Positions 41,664 through 52,036 of a stretch of DNA of 64,000 nt are shown piece by piece (within the stretch, counting starts at the first letter, position 1; each line of letters begins with the position of its first letter). This DNA comes from Chloropicon primus (taxonomy: Eukaryota > Chlorophyta > Chloropicophyceae > Chloropicales > Chloropicaceae). The translations under genes and the position numbers were made by a program. The DNA lies in assembly GCA_023205875.1 (NCBI GenBank), contig CP060758.1, positions 930,001 to 994,000 on the forward strand. Direction: 5' to 3'. Below the pieces are notes generated by a model. It made no database searches, had not been told where the DNA came from, and saw nothing but the letters and a program-made list of their open reading frames with translations.

Positions 41664-43087
41664 GGTGCGCTCGCGCACTCCCTGTACTCCCCTTCGAACG
41701 AAGCGGGCGTCAGAATCGCAATCGCAGCGTTCTCAGCGGAGTGAGGTTCTCGCTTACCTCGCGCCTATCCTGCGTTCGTCCTCGACACCCTCCCGAGAGC
41801 AAAAAAAAAACGTGAGTCCGATGAATGTAACCACTTACCACTCCCCAAACGTGTCGAGGAGGTTTAACTGAGCAACTGCGGATTGCCTCTGTATCCCGCC
41901 GACCCTTTTCGACGCGACTCGCTCGATCCCCAGCACTAGGAGGTCTGACCCGTCTGTTCCCCTGACTCCGACTGTATCAATGCACCCCGCAGCGCAGGCA
42001 TTCCTTGCGGCCAAACCCGGCAACCTCGCAACGCTCCCCTTCGCCCCGAGCTCCCCCAGCGACACGAAACTCAACTAAACCAGCGATGCGATGCGGTTGC
42101 GTCAGTACCTCTGCACCCGTCGAGCAGGCGCGCCAAAATCCGTCCCCCCAGCACGGCGGGCGACGAAACTCGCCGACTCGCGCGTCCCGTCCCGCCGAGC
42201 ACAATCTCCAGGCACTCACCGTTCTCTCGTCTCCCTTGACGCGCAGCGCGTGTCGTGTCGCGTCGTCGTGTCGTGTCGCCCTCGATCGATCGCTCCTCCT
42301 TCTCTCTCTCTCTCCTGCCTCGTCGCCGCCCGCTCTCTTCTGCTCTCCCCCCCTCGATCGATCGATCGATCAACCGTTTCTTTGGCGGAAAAGGGGATTT
42401 CCACTCGGTTGGCCTCTTTCGTGGATTTGAAAATCGATCGAGCCGCGGACCAGCCCTCGACGCGATGTGGGATATCTACACGAGGCGAAAGGCGTTACAT
42501 TTTTTCGGCATTTCGCGCCCAAATTCTGAAATCGAGCAGAGAGACAGAGAGACAGAGAGAGAGCCAAGAGGGTGAGACTGAGGCCATGGAGGGAGGACGG
42601 GAACACCACCCCGAGAAACGAACCCTTGCTTCCTTTTCTTCCTCCACCTCTTCCTCTTCCTCCTCCTCCTCCTCCTCCTCTTCCTCCTCCTCTTCTCTTC
42701 TTCTTCCTCTTCTCTTCTTCAGGGAAGGGAAGTGTCTTCATCCGTTACTCTGCGTCAGAGTGCAATATGATTAATCCTTCTAATCTTCATCGGAATACAC
42801 TCCAAGATTCCATCTTGCTCTTGTTCCTCTTCTTCCTCTTGTCTCAATTCGAATTGAGACGCGGCCCCCTGCCTGGCGGAGTGAAACAACAGCTGGAAGG
42901 ATGGAGGAAGGTCTCCTTGCCTTGTGACGAACGGCGGGACGATGGAGCGATCGAACCAAGGGGAAGAACGAACGCGCGATGGACGGACACGTGTCCCGAG
43001 GCACCTCCCTCGGTGAATCATGTGTGAATCGTCGGTGAATTATCGGAGAAGAGACGGAGCACAAACCGAAGACGAAAAGCCAGGAAG
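41664..43087. promoter_or_regulatory. Divergent spacer between the PKS and the glycoprotein gene
   Basis: 1.42 kb with no convincing gene; open frames here are low-complexity and overlap on both strands. It must hold both promoters. Visible content: an A-run near 41801, several CGATCG cores (42283-42292, 42354-42371 as a GATC repeat, 42431-42440), a CT-rich tract near 42300-42325 and a TCC/TTC-rich tract at 42640-42720. No TATA box can be called with confidence. Confidence 0.5.
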
Positions 43088-43222
43088 ATGTGGACAAGGA
43101 AGCGAGTCCTCCTCGTCTTGGCCGCACTCTGCCTGGCGGGGAGGCTCGCGGGGGCGCAGGACGGTACGTGCCAGGACGAACCTTCGCTCTTCTTTCCGAT
43201 CTGCGTGATATCACTCTGACAC

Positions 43223-43299
<77 letters not shown>

Positions 43300-46200
43300 G
43301 ATGATGTCTACAAGCACTCCCAGTACGAGTACTACGGTCTGACGTACGACGGCATGGAGGACGGCGACGACGACTCGTTCGCGACGGCACCACCTCCAGT
43401 GGAATTCAACCCACCGCCACCGCCATTGGCTCCGGCACCACCGCCTCCCCCACCCCCACCATCGTCAGCAGAACCAAACCCAAACCCACCTCCACCACCT
43501 TCACCACCGCCTCCACCACCGTCACCACCGCCTCCATCACCCCCACCATCGTCAGCAGAACCAAACCCAAACCCACCTCCACCACCTTCACCACCGCCTC
43601 CACCACCGCCTTCGCCGCCTCCACCACCACCACCACCAGCGGCCGTCAAAGTCAGTGCGACTGTTTCCGTCAGCAAGGTCAAGCACAACGAAGTTCCTGT
43701 CCTCGTGCAAGTCGACTTCTCTCACGAGGTGTCCAACCTCGACCTTTCGAAGGTGATCGCGCAGGGAGCTGAGGTGTACATGGACCCGTCAAAGTGCTCG
43801 GAATTCTACCAGTCAGGGAGTGGATCCGGGCCCTACACGTTTGGCCTGGTCCCCCTGCTGCCTCACGCGGGCGCAAGGGCCATCAACGTGAGCCTGGCAG
43901 AGGGCGCGGGCTACAGCACGGCCGAGAACATGGTCTCGGAGGCGTCAAACACGATCACCTTGGACCACGACAGCACAGGCCCAGTCCCAATCTTGAAGGT
44001 CGCGGCTTCCTCCATCCCACACAACTTGACCTTGGCCATAAACTTCACCGAGCCGGTGGAAAACTTCACGAAGGAGGACTTCAGCACCAGGGGGTGTCGG
44101 GTGGACGAGCTGGATCCACCACAAGCGAATCCTGCGGCTGGGGAAGAGTGGCTGTACACGGCCCGAGTGACGTTGCTGAATGTCCGGGAGGACATCAGCA
44201 TCAAAATCCTGGAGAACGAGCTGGCGGATCAGTTTGGCAACGGCAACAAGGCCTCGAACGAAATCTATTACCCCAATGCGGGCTACCACTCCCCGGGCTT
44301 GACTTTCAGGGACTCCAAGGACGTCGATGTTTTCGTTCCCTCGGGAGGGACGTTTTGCATCACCCCCGACGCCGAGAGCCTCAGCGAGACGGGGGAAAGG
44401 TATCTCAAGGTAGGTTTTTTCTTCTTCGTGGTCGTCTAAATCTAAATCTGACCATCCTCTAAACTCCAGGTTTCCCTGCACGAAACAAATTACGGCAACG
44501 CGGACCTGGCGGCCGGACGGAAGAACTACCTCTTGTACGACGACGCCTTCTTGGCGGAGACCCTCAACTACCCTGTGGATCCCCTGGGCGTGAACGCCAC
44601 GGCCGCGAAGGACCTGACGGTAACCCTGAGCAGCATCGGGGGGCCCGCCGATGACGAGCTCGAGCACAAGCTCACCGTCATGCTGGATGCCAACGGCGCG
44701 GGCGTCCAGTCCGCCAGCGTGAAGCTCAAGCACTGCAACTATCCGGGCTACGAGGTTCAGTGCAGCTGCCTCCCAGACCTGGATTTGGGCCCGGACATTG
44801 TGATCGACGGCGAGAGGGTCCCATGGCAGGCAGAGCAAGCAGTTTGCATCCACCCGGAGAACGTGACCTACGAGTTGAACGCTCCGGTTCTGAGGGTGGG
44901 GTACACGGAAACGGAGATCAACCACATTTACGGACCTCCTGGCTTTTCCGCGGCCGCCAGCCCAGAATTCACGACCATGGCCATGGTGGACGGTGCTGCC
45001 GTTCACATCTCTGGCTCCAAGACCTTGAACGCGGGGGAATCCGCTGCGGTGAACTTTGGGTACGCCCTCGACCTTTCGAAGCTGGACAAGAACGCCCATA
45101 CCCTGGGAATCGAGGTTGACAACGGCAACGTAGTGCAAGAGTCGGACGAATCCAATGCCAAGGCAGTCTCCTTCAAGTACTGCTGGCCACCGGATCTCTC
45201 CTTCGATTCCTCCTGCGTCGTCATCGGGAACAGCGACAGCGAGACGATGGTTGGGCGCTGCATCTCTCTCGCCGATCCCGAGCACGTCCAGTGCGTCTAT
45301 CCGACAGACCTGGAGTCTGGTGGGGGGAAGGCATACCTCGATGTGAGGTACGGCGTGGTGAACGGCGGGACGCTCGACGCGGACCCGGGGTCGTGCGGGA
45401 AGCTGGACTCCGTGCTCACCGTGGATGGGCAGGTCCACGACGTCAAGAGCCACGGCAAGTTGCCAGGGAAGAGCACGTTCTGGGTCGGGCCCGTCAACAC
45501 GACTCTGGGGGAGCCCGACAGAAGCGTCCACGAGCTCGCCCTGAGCGTGACCGCCGAGGACCTCGTCGTCGGCGCAGCCTCGGGGAGCGCTCACGCTTCC
45601 ACCAAGTTTCGTTTTTGCGGCTTCTTCAACGAGCTCGATGGGGGGGCTGGCGTGAAAATCGGGAAAGCGTCGAGGTTCGTGAGCTGGGGGGAATCCGTTT
45701 GCATTCGGGACGAGGACGTCCACGTTTCGGAGACCCCCCAGGGCTCGAGGGAGCTGGTCTTCACGATGGAGTACACGGAGATCAACGTCGGCTCGATCGT
45801 GGCTGAGAACTTCTCGAACTCCATCTTCCTCAACAACACTCTGATCTTCACGGACAGGGACAGGCCGCCCGTGGACGTGGGAGTCGAGAGGAGGCAAGTG
45901 ATCGGAAACGTCGCGGTGAACGAAGCAGCCGTGAACGAGTACGAGCAAATCTTGAGGCTTCACTTCGATGCCATCCAGAACGACGTCGCCTCGAAGAACT
46001 CCATTGCCCTCAAGTTCTGCGTCGAGGCTCTCGGGCCCGAGAAGTGCGCGTGCAGGGCGGACTTGGCCGCGGGGGAAAAGATCCACATCGGCACGAAGAC
46101 GGCGCGCTGGGGCCAGAGCGAGACGGTCTGCCTGGAGCCGAAAGACATGAACGGGGACGGGACGTTCTCCGTGGCGCACTGGGAGAGTAACACGGGGGAG

Positions 46201-47730
46201 AGGGCCTTGAGCGCAGCCTCTGGGGGTTACGAGAACCGGATATACGTCGACGGCGAGTTGTGGAGCACGAGCACGGCGAGGCCCGAGCTCGAGGTGAACG
46301 AGACCCGCGGCCCGGTCTTCTGGGAGGAATCCTTGAACCTGATCCCGGGGCCGGGGACCCACACGATGACCCTCGAGTTGGATTACGCGGACATGGTGAA
46401 TGAATTCGGTTACGCGCAGGGCGCTGCGAACAACTTCACGTTCAACTTCAAGTTCTGTGGCTTCGAACCGGATTTGACGGCGGGTCAAGGGATTCAGCTC
46501 GGCAAGAAGTTCGTGCGCTGGAACGAGGTCGTGTGCTTGTCGGAGGACGACATCAAGATTTCTCCACTGGGTCAGTTGGGAGCCGTGGAGACCGGGATCG
46601 ACGTCGTTTACTACGAGCAGAATCTAGCACCGTACGAGAGTGGCAAAGACTGGTTGGTCACCGTTTGCTGGAACGATTACTTGAAGTTCATCAAGGCCGG
46701 CCGGCCGGCCCTGGCTGGGCGGTCTCAGCGGGATGTCAGCGTCCCTTACATCTTTGGGGCATCCATGGCCCTGAGAGTCGCGCCAAACGATCAGAAGAAC
46801 GTGCTCACACTGGTGATGGACGGAACGGAGTGCTCCGCGAACGCGACGGGCACCATCAAGGAGACCGACGAAGGGAACAACGTCAATAGCGTGTTCGTGT
46901 ACTTTGAGGAAGAGCTCGGTGGGTGCCCGTTGGTCCCCCCTCCCCCCCCACCTGAACCTTCACCCCCACCCCCACCGCCGTGGTTTCCGCCGGACTATCC
47001 TCCGAGCCCACCGCCCCCACCCCCACCTCCACCACCGAGCCCGCCGCCGCCACCTCCATCCCCACCTCCACCACCGAGCCCACCGCCACCACCATCCCCG
47101 CCGCCCCCGCCGAGCCCACCGCCGGCTCCGCTCCAACCGCCGCCCCCGCCACCGATCATCGAATCTTGCCCCGCCTGTCCCAGCGGCCAGGAGAGGAGGG
47201 GGACAGAAGCTGACCCTTGCATCTGCGTGGACGCTCTGAGGGTTGGGCTGAATTTTCCAGATGCAGACATCTCCACCTACGATGACACCACCTTTGCGGA
47301 GAGTCTGAGCGCTGCGCTGGGCGTGCCGCTGGAAAGCATCGTGATTGTCAGCGTGAGAGCGGGGAGCATCATGGTGGACTTTGTGATCCTGCCTCCAGCA
47401 GGGTCGATCAAGTTCAAGAGCGACGCGGTCTCGAGCCTGGAGAGGGTGCTCAGCCTCGGAACCTTGGACGTCCAGGGCTACGGGGCGGCGGTGGTGACGT
47501 CCTTCGAGTTGCCCCCGGGCGCGTCCTCGGACGTCCTCATCCTCGGGCTCTCCCTCATCGAGGTCTGCATCTGCTCGATCCTCTTCGTCTTTGTGGCCAT
47601 CTTCCTGGTGTTTTACTGGAGGAGGTCAAAGTCCAAGGTCGACTTCCTGAGGACCAAGCTCATAGAGACGGACCATCTCAGCTTTGACCCGGAGAGCGGG
47701 TACCCAAAGGGCGACGGCGTGTGGAAGTAA
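43088..47730 (+). CDS. Large Pro-rich, Ig-like surface glycoprotein with C-terminal membrane anchor (3 exons)
   Basis: Exons 43088-43163, 43301-44409 and 44470-47730 give 1481 residues. The ATG at 43088 opens a clear signal peptide (MWTRKRVLLVLAALCLAG). Introns are 137 bp (GT at 43164, AG at 43299-43300) and 60 bp (44410-44469); both joins keep frame. Order: acidic Tyr-rich start, Ser/Pro-rich tract (residues ~56-139), a bacterial-Ig-like (Big_12-type) domain (~236-346, with FTEPVENFTKEDF), then several ~190-residue Cys-bounded beta repeats, some with CARDB-like ends (VVQESDESN, IKETDEGNN), a second Ser/Pro-rich tract (~1218-1291), a SEA-like segment, one transmembrane helix (~1415-1448) and a short basic tail. 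Inferred type I cell-surface or wall protein with O-glycosylated hydroxyproline tracts. The function beyond structure or adhesion is unknown. Confidence 0.88.
43229..43298. repeat. (CT)35 microsatellite in intron 1
   Basis: About 35 CT units run directly into the intron's AG acceptor, so the microsatellite itself serves as the polypyrimidine tract. Length changes here would alter the intron, not the protein. Confidence 0.95.
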
Positions 47731-47808
47731 CCGCTGGCTCGCAGTGTACGATAGGCGAAATTACGTATAGTTAAATGTTTTTTTGTACCACCACACTAGG
47801 GAAGTGAA

Positions 47809-47813
47809 TGTAA
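47809..47813 (+). promoter_or_regulatory. Possible TGTAA polyadenylation signal
   Basis: TGTAA lies 79 bp after the glycoprotein stop codon. TGTAA is the usual poly(A) signal in chlorophyte algae; its use here is inferred from position only. Confidence 0.4.
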
Positions 47814-47883
47814 TTGTATTCATCAGCGACTACGACGAGTGTCCTCCGTCCGCGGACGGGCCTCCTCACACTCGCAGCCAAGT

Positions 47884-49350
47884 TCAGTCCTCCATGAAGA
47901 ACCTCTTCGACACGATGTTCTCCACGAAGGAAGAGATGGTCTGAACGGACGTCGTGTTGTTCCTGTGATAGTACGACATGATGTCCTCGAGCTTGGGCAG
48001 GGGGCACGTGAGCAAGTCATCGTAGGTCGAGCTCGCCTGCAGCACCCTCTCCACGGAAGCGAAGAACCTCTCGTGCATCCCCTCGAGAATGTTGGTGCAT
48101 ATCTGCAGGGAAATAGCGTCGCTTTTCCCGGCCTCGTCGGAATAGGCGTGGAAAGGCACGGGCTTGAGAACGGACTTGAGATCGCTGCTTTGCCAGATGG
48201 ACACCCCATCCAGATTCGAGGCGGACACGTCGCTGCCGTCGCAGAGGTCGTCGAGCCCCAACCAGCACCTCTCGGCCCTCGCCCCGGTGAGGTGAAACGC
48301 CTTGGTCACGACCCTTTTGTCCTTCCTGCAGACCGTCAGGACCTTCACCCCGTCCATGGCGCCTTCCTCCTGCTCGGGCGGCACCTGGACCTTGAGGACT
48401 CTGAGGGACAGCTCCGCGTGCATCCTGCTCGATTGGGTGATGAAGCACGTGAAGTACCTGTCTTGGATTCTCTCCACGAAATGGTCCCACCCGGGGCGGA
48501 TCCAAAAGAGCACAGCGCACCCGCTCGAGTACTTGGTGAAGACGAGGCGGCTGCCCCTCTCCCTGTCGATGCAGATCGCGTTCTCCTCCAGCCTCACGTT
48601 CTCCTTGCCGTACATCTCGAGCATGAACCAGGGGATCTCTCCGGCCAGCCTGTAGTTCTCCAGGGCAAAGTAGTGGGAGAGGGCGTAAGCCTTCACCCTC
48701 TCGCCCAGGCCCTTGTCCCTCACCAGCCTCAGCAGAGACTCCTGGGTGTACGAGTCGATGAGGGTCCGATCCAAGTCGACCGCCAGGTAGAGCTTCTTCG
48801 CGGAGAGCGCGTTGATCCAGGCGGCCCAAGTGGCGGATGGGCACAGGACGATCTCCATAGGCGCCCCGCCACACTGCCCGCCGCCGCAGGGGGAGGCCAC
48901 GATGATTGCCACAGTGCCCTTGTCCTTGATCCTCCCCCCGCAAGGTGATCCTCCCCCTCCCTCGGCGCGCCGATCGAGGGAAGAGAGGTTGGCGCGAAAG
49001 GGGTGGGCGAGAACCACCTTCATTTGGTCTCGAAGGTCCCTCCAAAAGGCCTCCAGCCTCTCGCCGGACGCCCGGGTGTTGAGGGTCGAGCCCCCACCCA
49101 CCTTGGCGCGATCGGAGAACGACGTCTCGCTGCACGCGTACCTGGCCGCGAGCACGGCCGATGGCCCCTGGGGCCCTGCGGCGATCTCCAGGTGGTTGTC
49201 GGTCCCGACCTTGGGCCTCCTGGGCCTCCCCTCCCGGGACTCGAGAACGAATTGGGGGCTCTCGGTCTTCCTGTCGTACACGTGAAAGCGGCAGGAGGCC
49301 CCCTGGTTCGGGTCGACGTTCTCCTTCTGCTCCGGCGGCTCCAGCATCAT
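47884..49350 (-). CDS. FCP1-like HAD phosphatase
   Basis: 488 residues from the first ATG at 49350. The C-terminal half (from residue ~185) is an FCP1/SCP-type HAD phosphatase: the catalytic motif DLDRTLIDS fits DxDxT, followed by the family block FWIRPGWDHFVERI and a late acidic motif LGLDDLCDGSD. This family dephosphorylates the RNA polymerase II C-terminal domain or related phosphoproteins in the nucleus. The N-terminal ~180 residues are low-complexity and Gly-rich with no domain I recognise. No BRCT domain is seen, so classic FCP1 is less likely than an FCP1-like member. The gene lies 46 bp downstream of a small same-strand gene and converges with the glycoprotein gene (153-bp gap). Confidence 0.8.
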   Translation of the reverse strand: MMLEPPEQKENVDPNQGASCRFHVYDRKTESPQFVLESREGRPRRPKVGTDNHLEIAAGPQGPSAVLAARYACSETSFSDRAKVGGGSTLNTRASGERLEAFWRDLRDQMKVVLAHPFRANLSSLDRRAEGGGGSPCGGRIKDKGTVAIIVASPCGGGQCGGAPMEIVLCPSATWAAWINALSAKKLYLAVDLDRTLIDSYTQESLLRLVRDKGLGERVKAYALSHYFALENYRLAGEIPWFMLEMYGKENVRLEENAICIDRERGSRLVFTKYSSGCAVLFWIRPGWDHFVERIQDRYFTCFITQSSRMHAELSLRVLKVQVPPEQEEGAMDGVKVLTVCRKDKRVVTKAFHLTGARAERCWLGLDDLCDGSDVSASNLDGVSIWQSSDLKSVLKPVPFHAYSDEAGKSDAISLQICTNILEGMHERFFASVERVLQASSTYDDLLTCPLPKLEDIMSYYHRNNTTSVQTISSFVENIVSKRFFMED

Positions 49351-49396
49351 CGTGGGGTCCCAGCGGCGTCGGCGCTGGCGCTGGCGCTTTGCGCGC

Positions 49397-49642
49397 TCAA
49401 TCCTGCAGGAACTTCACCGTCACGTGGAGGACGTCCACTCCCTTGATCTCGGTCAGGGTCCTGCCCCTAGGCGCGTTCACCCTCGCCGTGTATCTCACCT
49501 CCGTGTCGTGGTTCGGCGTCTGCTGGGCCGTCAGCAGGGTGTACTCCTCCTGGTGAATCTGCAACTGGTGCGCGAGCCTTCGCAGCTTCCGGAAGAACTG
49601 GCAGTGCTGATCGAACCTCCTCTTCCTCGACGCCCTCTCCAT
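49397..49642 (-). CDS. Small basic protein, 81 residues, unrecognised
   Basis: Starts at the ATG at 49642 (MERASRKRRFDQHCQFFRK) and stops 46 bp before the FCP1-like start codon. An in-frame GTG lies further upstream, but ATG is preferred in a nuclear gene. The N-terminal half is rich in Arg/Lys/His and looks helical; the second half (EVRYTARVNAP, GVDVLHVTVKF) looks like beta strands. Codon use fits the GC-rich neighbours. Function unknown. It may be co-transcribed with the phosphatase gene, or could be part of the same gene through splicing not evident here. Confidence 0.6.
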   Translation of the reverse strand: MERASRKRRFDQHCQFFRKLRRLAHQLQIHQEEYTLLTAQQTPNHDTEVRYTARVNAPRGRTLTEIKGVDVLHVTVKFLQD

Positions 49643-50044
49643 CGCAGTCCCCGTCACAGCAGAGGGTCCCGAGAGGCTCGCCGCCACGCCACGGTGGTCT
49701 CACGGTGAGACTCTCAACCCCCTCCCTCTCGCCCCGATATCGCTCTTCGCTTCCTCACTCGAAGGCAAGACCGCTCGATCACGACAAGAGCGCGTGCGCG
49801 ATCGCTCGATCGCTCGATCCGATCGTATCGTATCGTATCGTTCCTCGACGACGCTCACTTCCTCGCCCCCCCGCCCGATCGCGATCGATCGATCAAACAC
49901 GACCCCGGTAACGCTCAGCCGCGGCCCTCGTGATCGGCGATCGCGATGATTTGAGTTTTTGAGTTTTTTTTGTCTGCAAAGGGACGTAGGTGGTGGTCGT
50001 GGTTGGTTGGGTGCGCGCGCGCCCGGCGAGGACGAGGACGCACG
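49643..50044. promoter_or_regulatory. Divergent promoter spacer
   Basis: 402 bp between the small minus-strand gene and the PI4K gene. It contains clusters of GATCG/TCGAT repeats (49796-49846 and 49875-49893), like those in the PKS/glycoprotein spacer, and a T-rich stretch near 49955-49975. No gene seen. Confidence 0.45.
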
Positions 50045-51988
50045 ATGGAGGAGCTGGTGGAGGATTTGGTGGAGGATTTGGTGGAGTTTTCGGGGGGGTC
50101 GACCGTGGCGCTGAGGACGGGGGGACCGACGGGGCCGAACTCGGGCAAGACGGATGACGAGATACAGGTCTGGATATCGTACGAGAGCCAGGACCGGAAC
50201 AGCTTGCAGACGGGGACGACGACGACCGTGTTTCGCATGCTTCCGACGGAGACGATCGCGGACGTGAAGCTGCGGGTGCAGGCGAAGAAAGGGTGGTTCG
50301 CGTCGCAGCAGAGGCTGAGCTTCGGTGACATGGAGCTGGAGGACGCCAAGACGATTGAGCTCGTGGCTCGGGCAGCGGGCGTGGCTGAGGAGGCGGGGGA
50401 GGGGGAGGAGAGCAACCACGTGCACCTCACCGTCCGCCTGGCAGACATTATGAACGTGAAGATAAAGACGCTGCAGGGGGAGACGACGCTGTCCGCCCAG
50501 CCGGAGACGACGACGGTGAGGGAAATCAAGGAGGCGGTGAGTCTCATGAATGGGTACTTACCCGACCACCAGCACGTCTTCCTGGAGGGCAAAATGCTCG
50601 AGGACAACAAGGCCCTCGCGGAGGTTTCCCCCCTCTCGCGGTCCCCGATCGTCCACGTCCTCGTCAAGAGGACGACCAAGGTGAAGATCCTGCCCAACAG
50701 CGGGAACGAGTTCGAGCTCTCGATATCCGCGGCGGAGACGGTGGAGTCCCTGAAGAGGAGGATCGAGGTGGCGGAGGGCATCCCGGCCCTGACGCACCGG
50801 GTGGTTCACAACGGCCAGTACCTGCCCGAGACGGCCTCTTTGGCCGATTACGGCGTCGATAAGGACTCCGTCCTGGTCCTGGAGCCCATCGGGAAGCACG
50901 GGAGGCTGGTGCCGGAGGGGAGCGAGGAGCTCGAGAACGTCGACAGGAGCCTCCAGAACTGCGTGAAAATGCTTCAGCAGGCCCAGGCGGGGTTTGACGT
51001 CCACATGGCGCCCTGCCTGGCGTCGGCGGGAACGGGCGGCGCGTACTTCCTCCTTGGCCCCAGGGGAAACAAGGTGGCGGTCTTCAAGCCGGAGGACGAG
51101 GAGCCGAACGCCGAGAACAACCCGAGGGGAAGGAGCCAGCCCGTGGGGATCCCTGGCAGCGCTGGGAGGGAGGGCCTGAGAAAGGGAACCCTCCCGGGAG
51201 AGGGGGCGAGCAGGGAGTTTGCGGCGTACATCCTCGACCACGACAACTTCGCGAGAGTTCCTCCGACCGCCATGGTGTGCCTGAAGCAGACCTCCAACAA
51301 GAAGTACGCGAGCGTCACGGACTGGAACGGCTCTCAGGGGAAAAGGGGGAGCATCCAGACGTTCGTTCCGTACGAGTCGGACTGCGAGGAGATGGGGATC
51401 TCGCAGTTCTCGAGGCAGGGGGTGCACAGGATTGCCGTCTTGGACATCAGGCTTGCGAACACCGACAGAAACGGGTCGAACGTGCTGGTGAGGAGGGAAG
51501 CGGAGGGGGAGTGGTCCCTCACGCCGATCGACCACGGGTACTGCCTGCCTGGCTCCTTGAGCGACATCTGCTTCGACTGGATTTACTGGCCACAGGCGAG
51601 CCAGCCCTTCGACCAGGAGGTGCGCGACTACATCGCCAACCTGGACGAGGAAAAGGACCTGGAGAAGCTCAAGATGCATGGAATCAATCTGAGACCGGAG
51701 TGCCAGCTCGTCTTCAGGGTTTGTAACATATTACTGAGACTAGGTTTGCAGAAGGGGCTCTCTGCGTACGACATCGGGAATATTATGTGCAGGCAGACCT
51801 TGCAGCAGTCGATTTTGGAGAAAATGTCCCACCACGCCCTGAAGAAGCTCACCAAAGGAAGGATCCAGGGCACGGGGAAACTGCAGCTTCACGAGCTCGA
51901 CCACCGCTCGAGCGAACTCTACCTGGAGGAGATTACCCAGCAAATGAAGACTTACATGAAGGAGGTCTTCGATGAGGATGAGGTCTGA
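50045..51988 (+). CDS. Ubiquitin-like domain / phosphatidylinositol 4-kinase gamma
   Basis: 647 residues from the ATG at 50045. Three ubiquitin-like domains in a row (about residues 41-113, 125-207 and 211-283) precede a PI3/4-kinase-type domain (about 323-610). Kinase motifs: loop VHRIAVLDIRLANTDRNGSN, then LTPIDHGYCLP, which is diagnostic for the plant PI4K gamma group. Plant members of this group mostly show protein-kinase rather than lipid-kinase activity and bind proteins through the ubiquitin-like part. Plant proteins usually have one or two such domains; three is unusual. Intronless; converges on glycerol kinase with a 48-bp gap. Confidence 0.9.
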   Translation: MEELVEDLVEDLVEFSGGSTVALRTGGPTGPNSGKTDDEIQVWISYESQDRNSLQTGTTTTVFRMLPTETIADVKLRVQAKKGWFASQQRLSFGDMELEDAKTIELVARAAGVAEEAGEGEESNHVHLTVRLADIMNVKIKTLQGETTLSAQPETTTVREIKEAVSLMNGYLPDHQHVFLEGKMLEDNKALAEVSPLSRSPIVHVLVKRTTKVKILPNSGNEFELSISAAETVESLKRRIEVAEGIPALTHRVVHNGQYLPETASLADYGVDKDSVLVLEPIGKHGRLVPEGSEELENVDRSLQNCVKMLQQAQAGFDVHMAPCLASAGTGGAYFLLGPRGNKVAVFKPEDEEPNAENNPRGRSQPVGIPGSAGREGLRKGTLPGEGASREFAAYILDHDNFARVPPTAMVCLKQTSNKKYASVTDWNGSQGKRGSIQTFVPYESDCEEMGISQFSRQGVHRIAVLDIRLANTDRNGSNVLVRREAEGEWSLTPIDHGYCLPGSLSDICFDWIYWPQASQPFDQEVRDYIANLDEEKDLEKLKMHGINLRPECQLVFRVCNILLRLGLQKGLSAYDIGNIMCRQTLQQSILEKMSHHALKKLTKGRIQGTGKLQLHELDHRSSELYLEEITQQMKTYMKEVFDEDEV

Positions 51989-52036
51989 ACAACAGCTCTT
52001 TAATATATATATATACACACCCACACCTCTTAATAC

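Noticed and set aside
42005-43087. Several overlapping frames in the spacer upstream of the glycoprotein gene
   Set aside because: Ser-, Pro- or Arg-runs from simple repeats, open on both strands at once, no family similarity.
43945-46488. Minus-strand 847-codon frame
   Set aside because: Antisense of the glycoprotein gene, whose plus-strand reading gives signal peptide, domains and a membrane anchor. The antisense frame has no recognisable domain.
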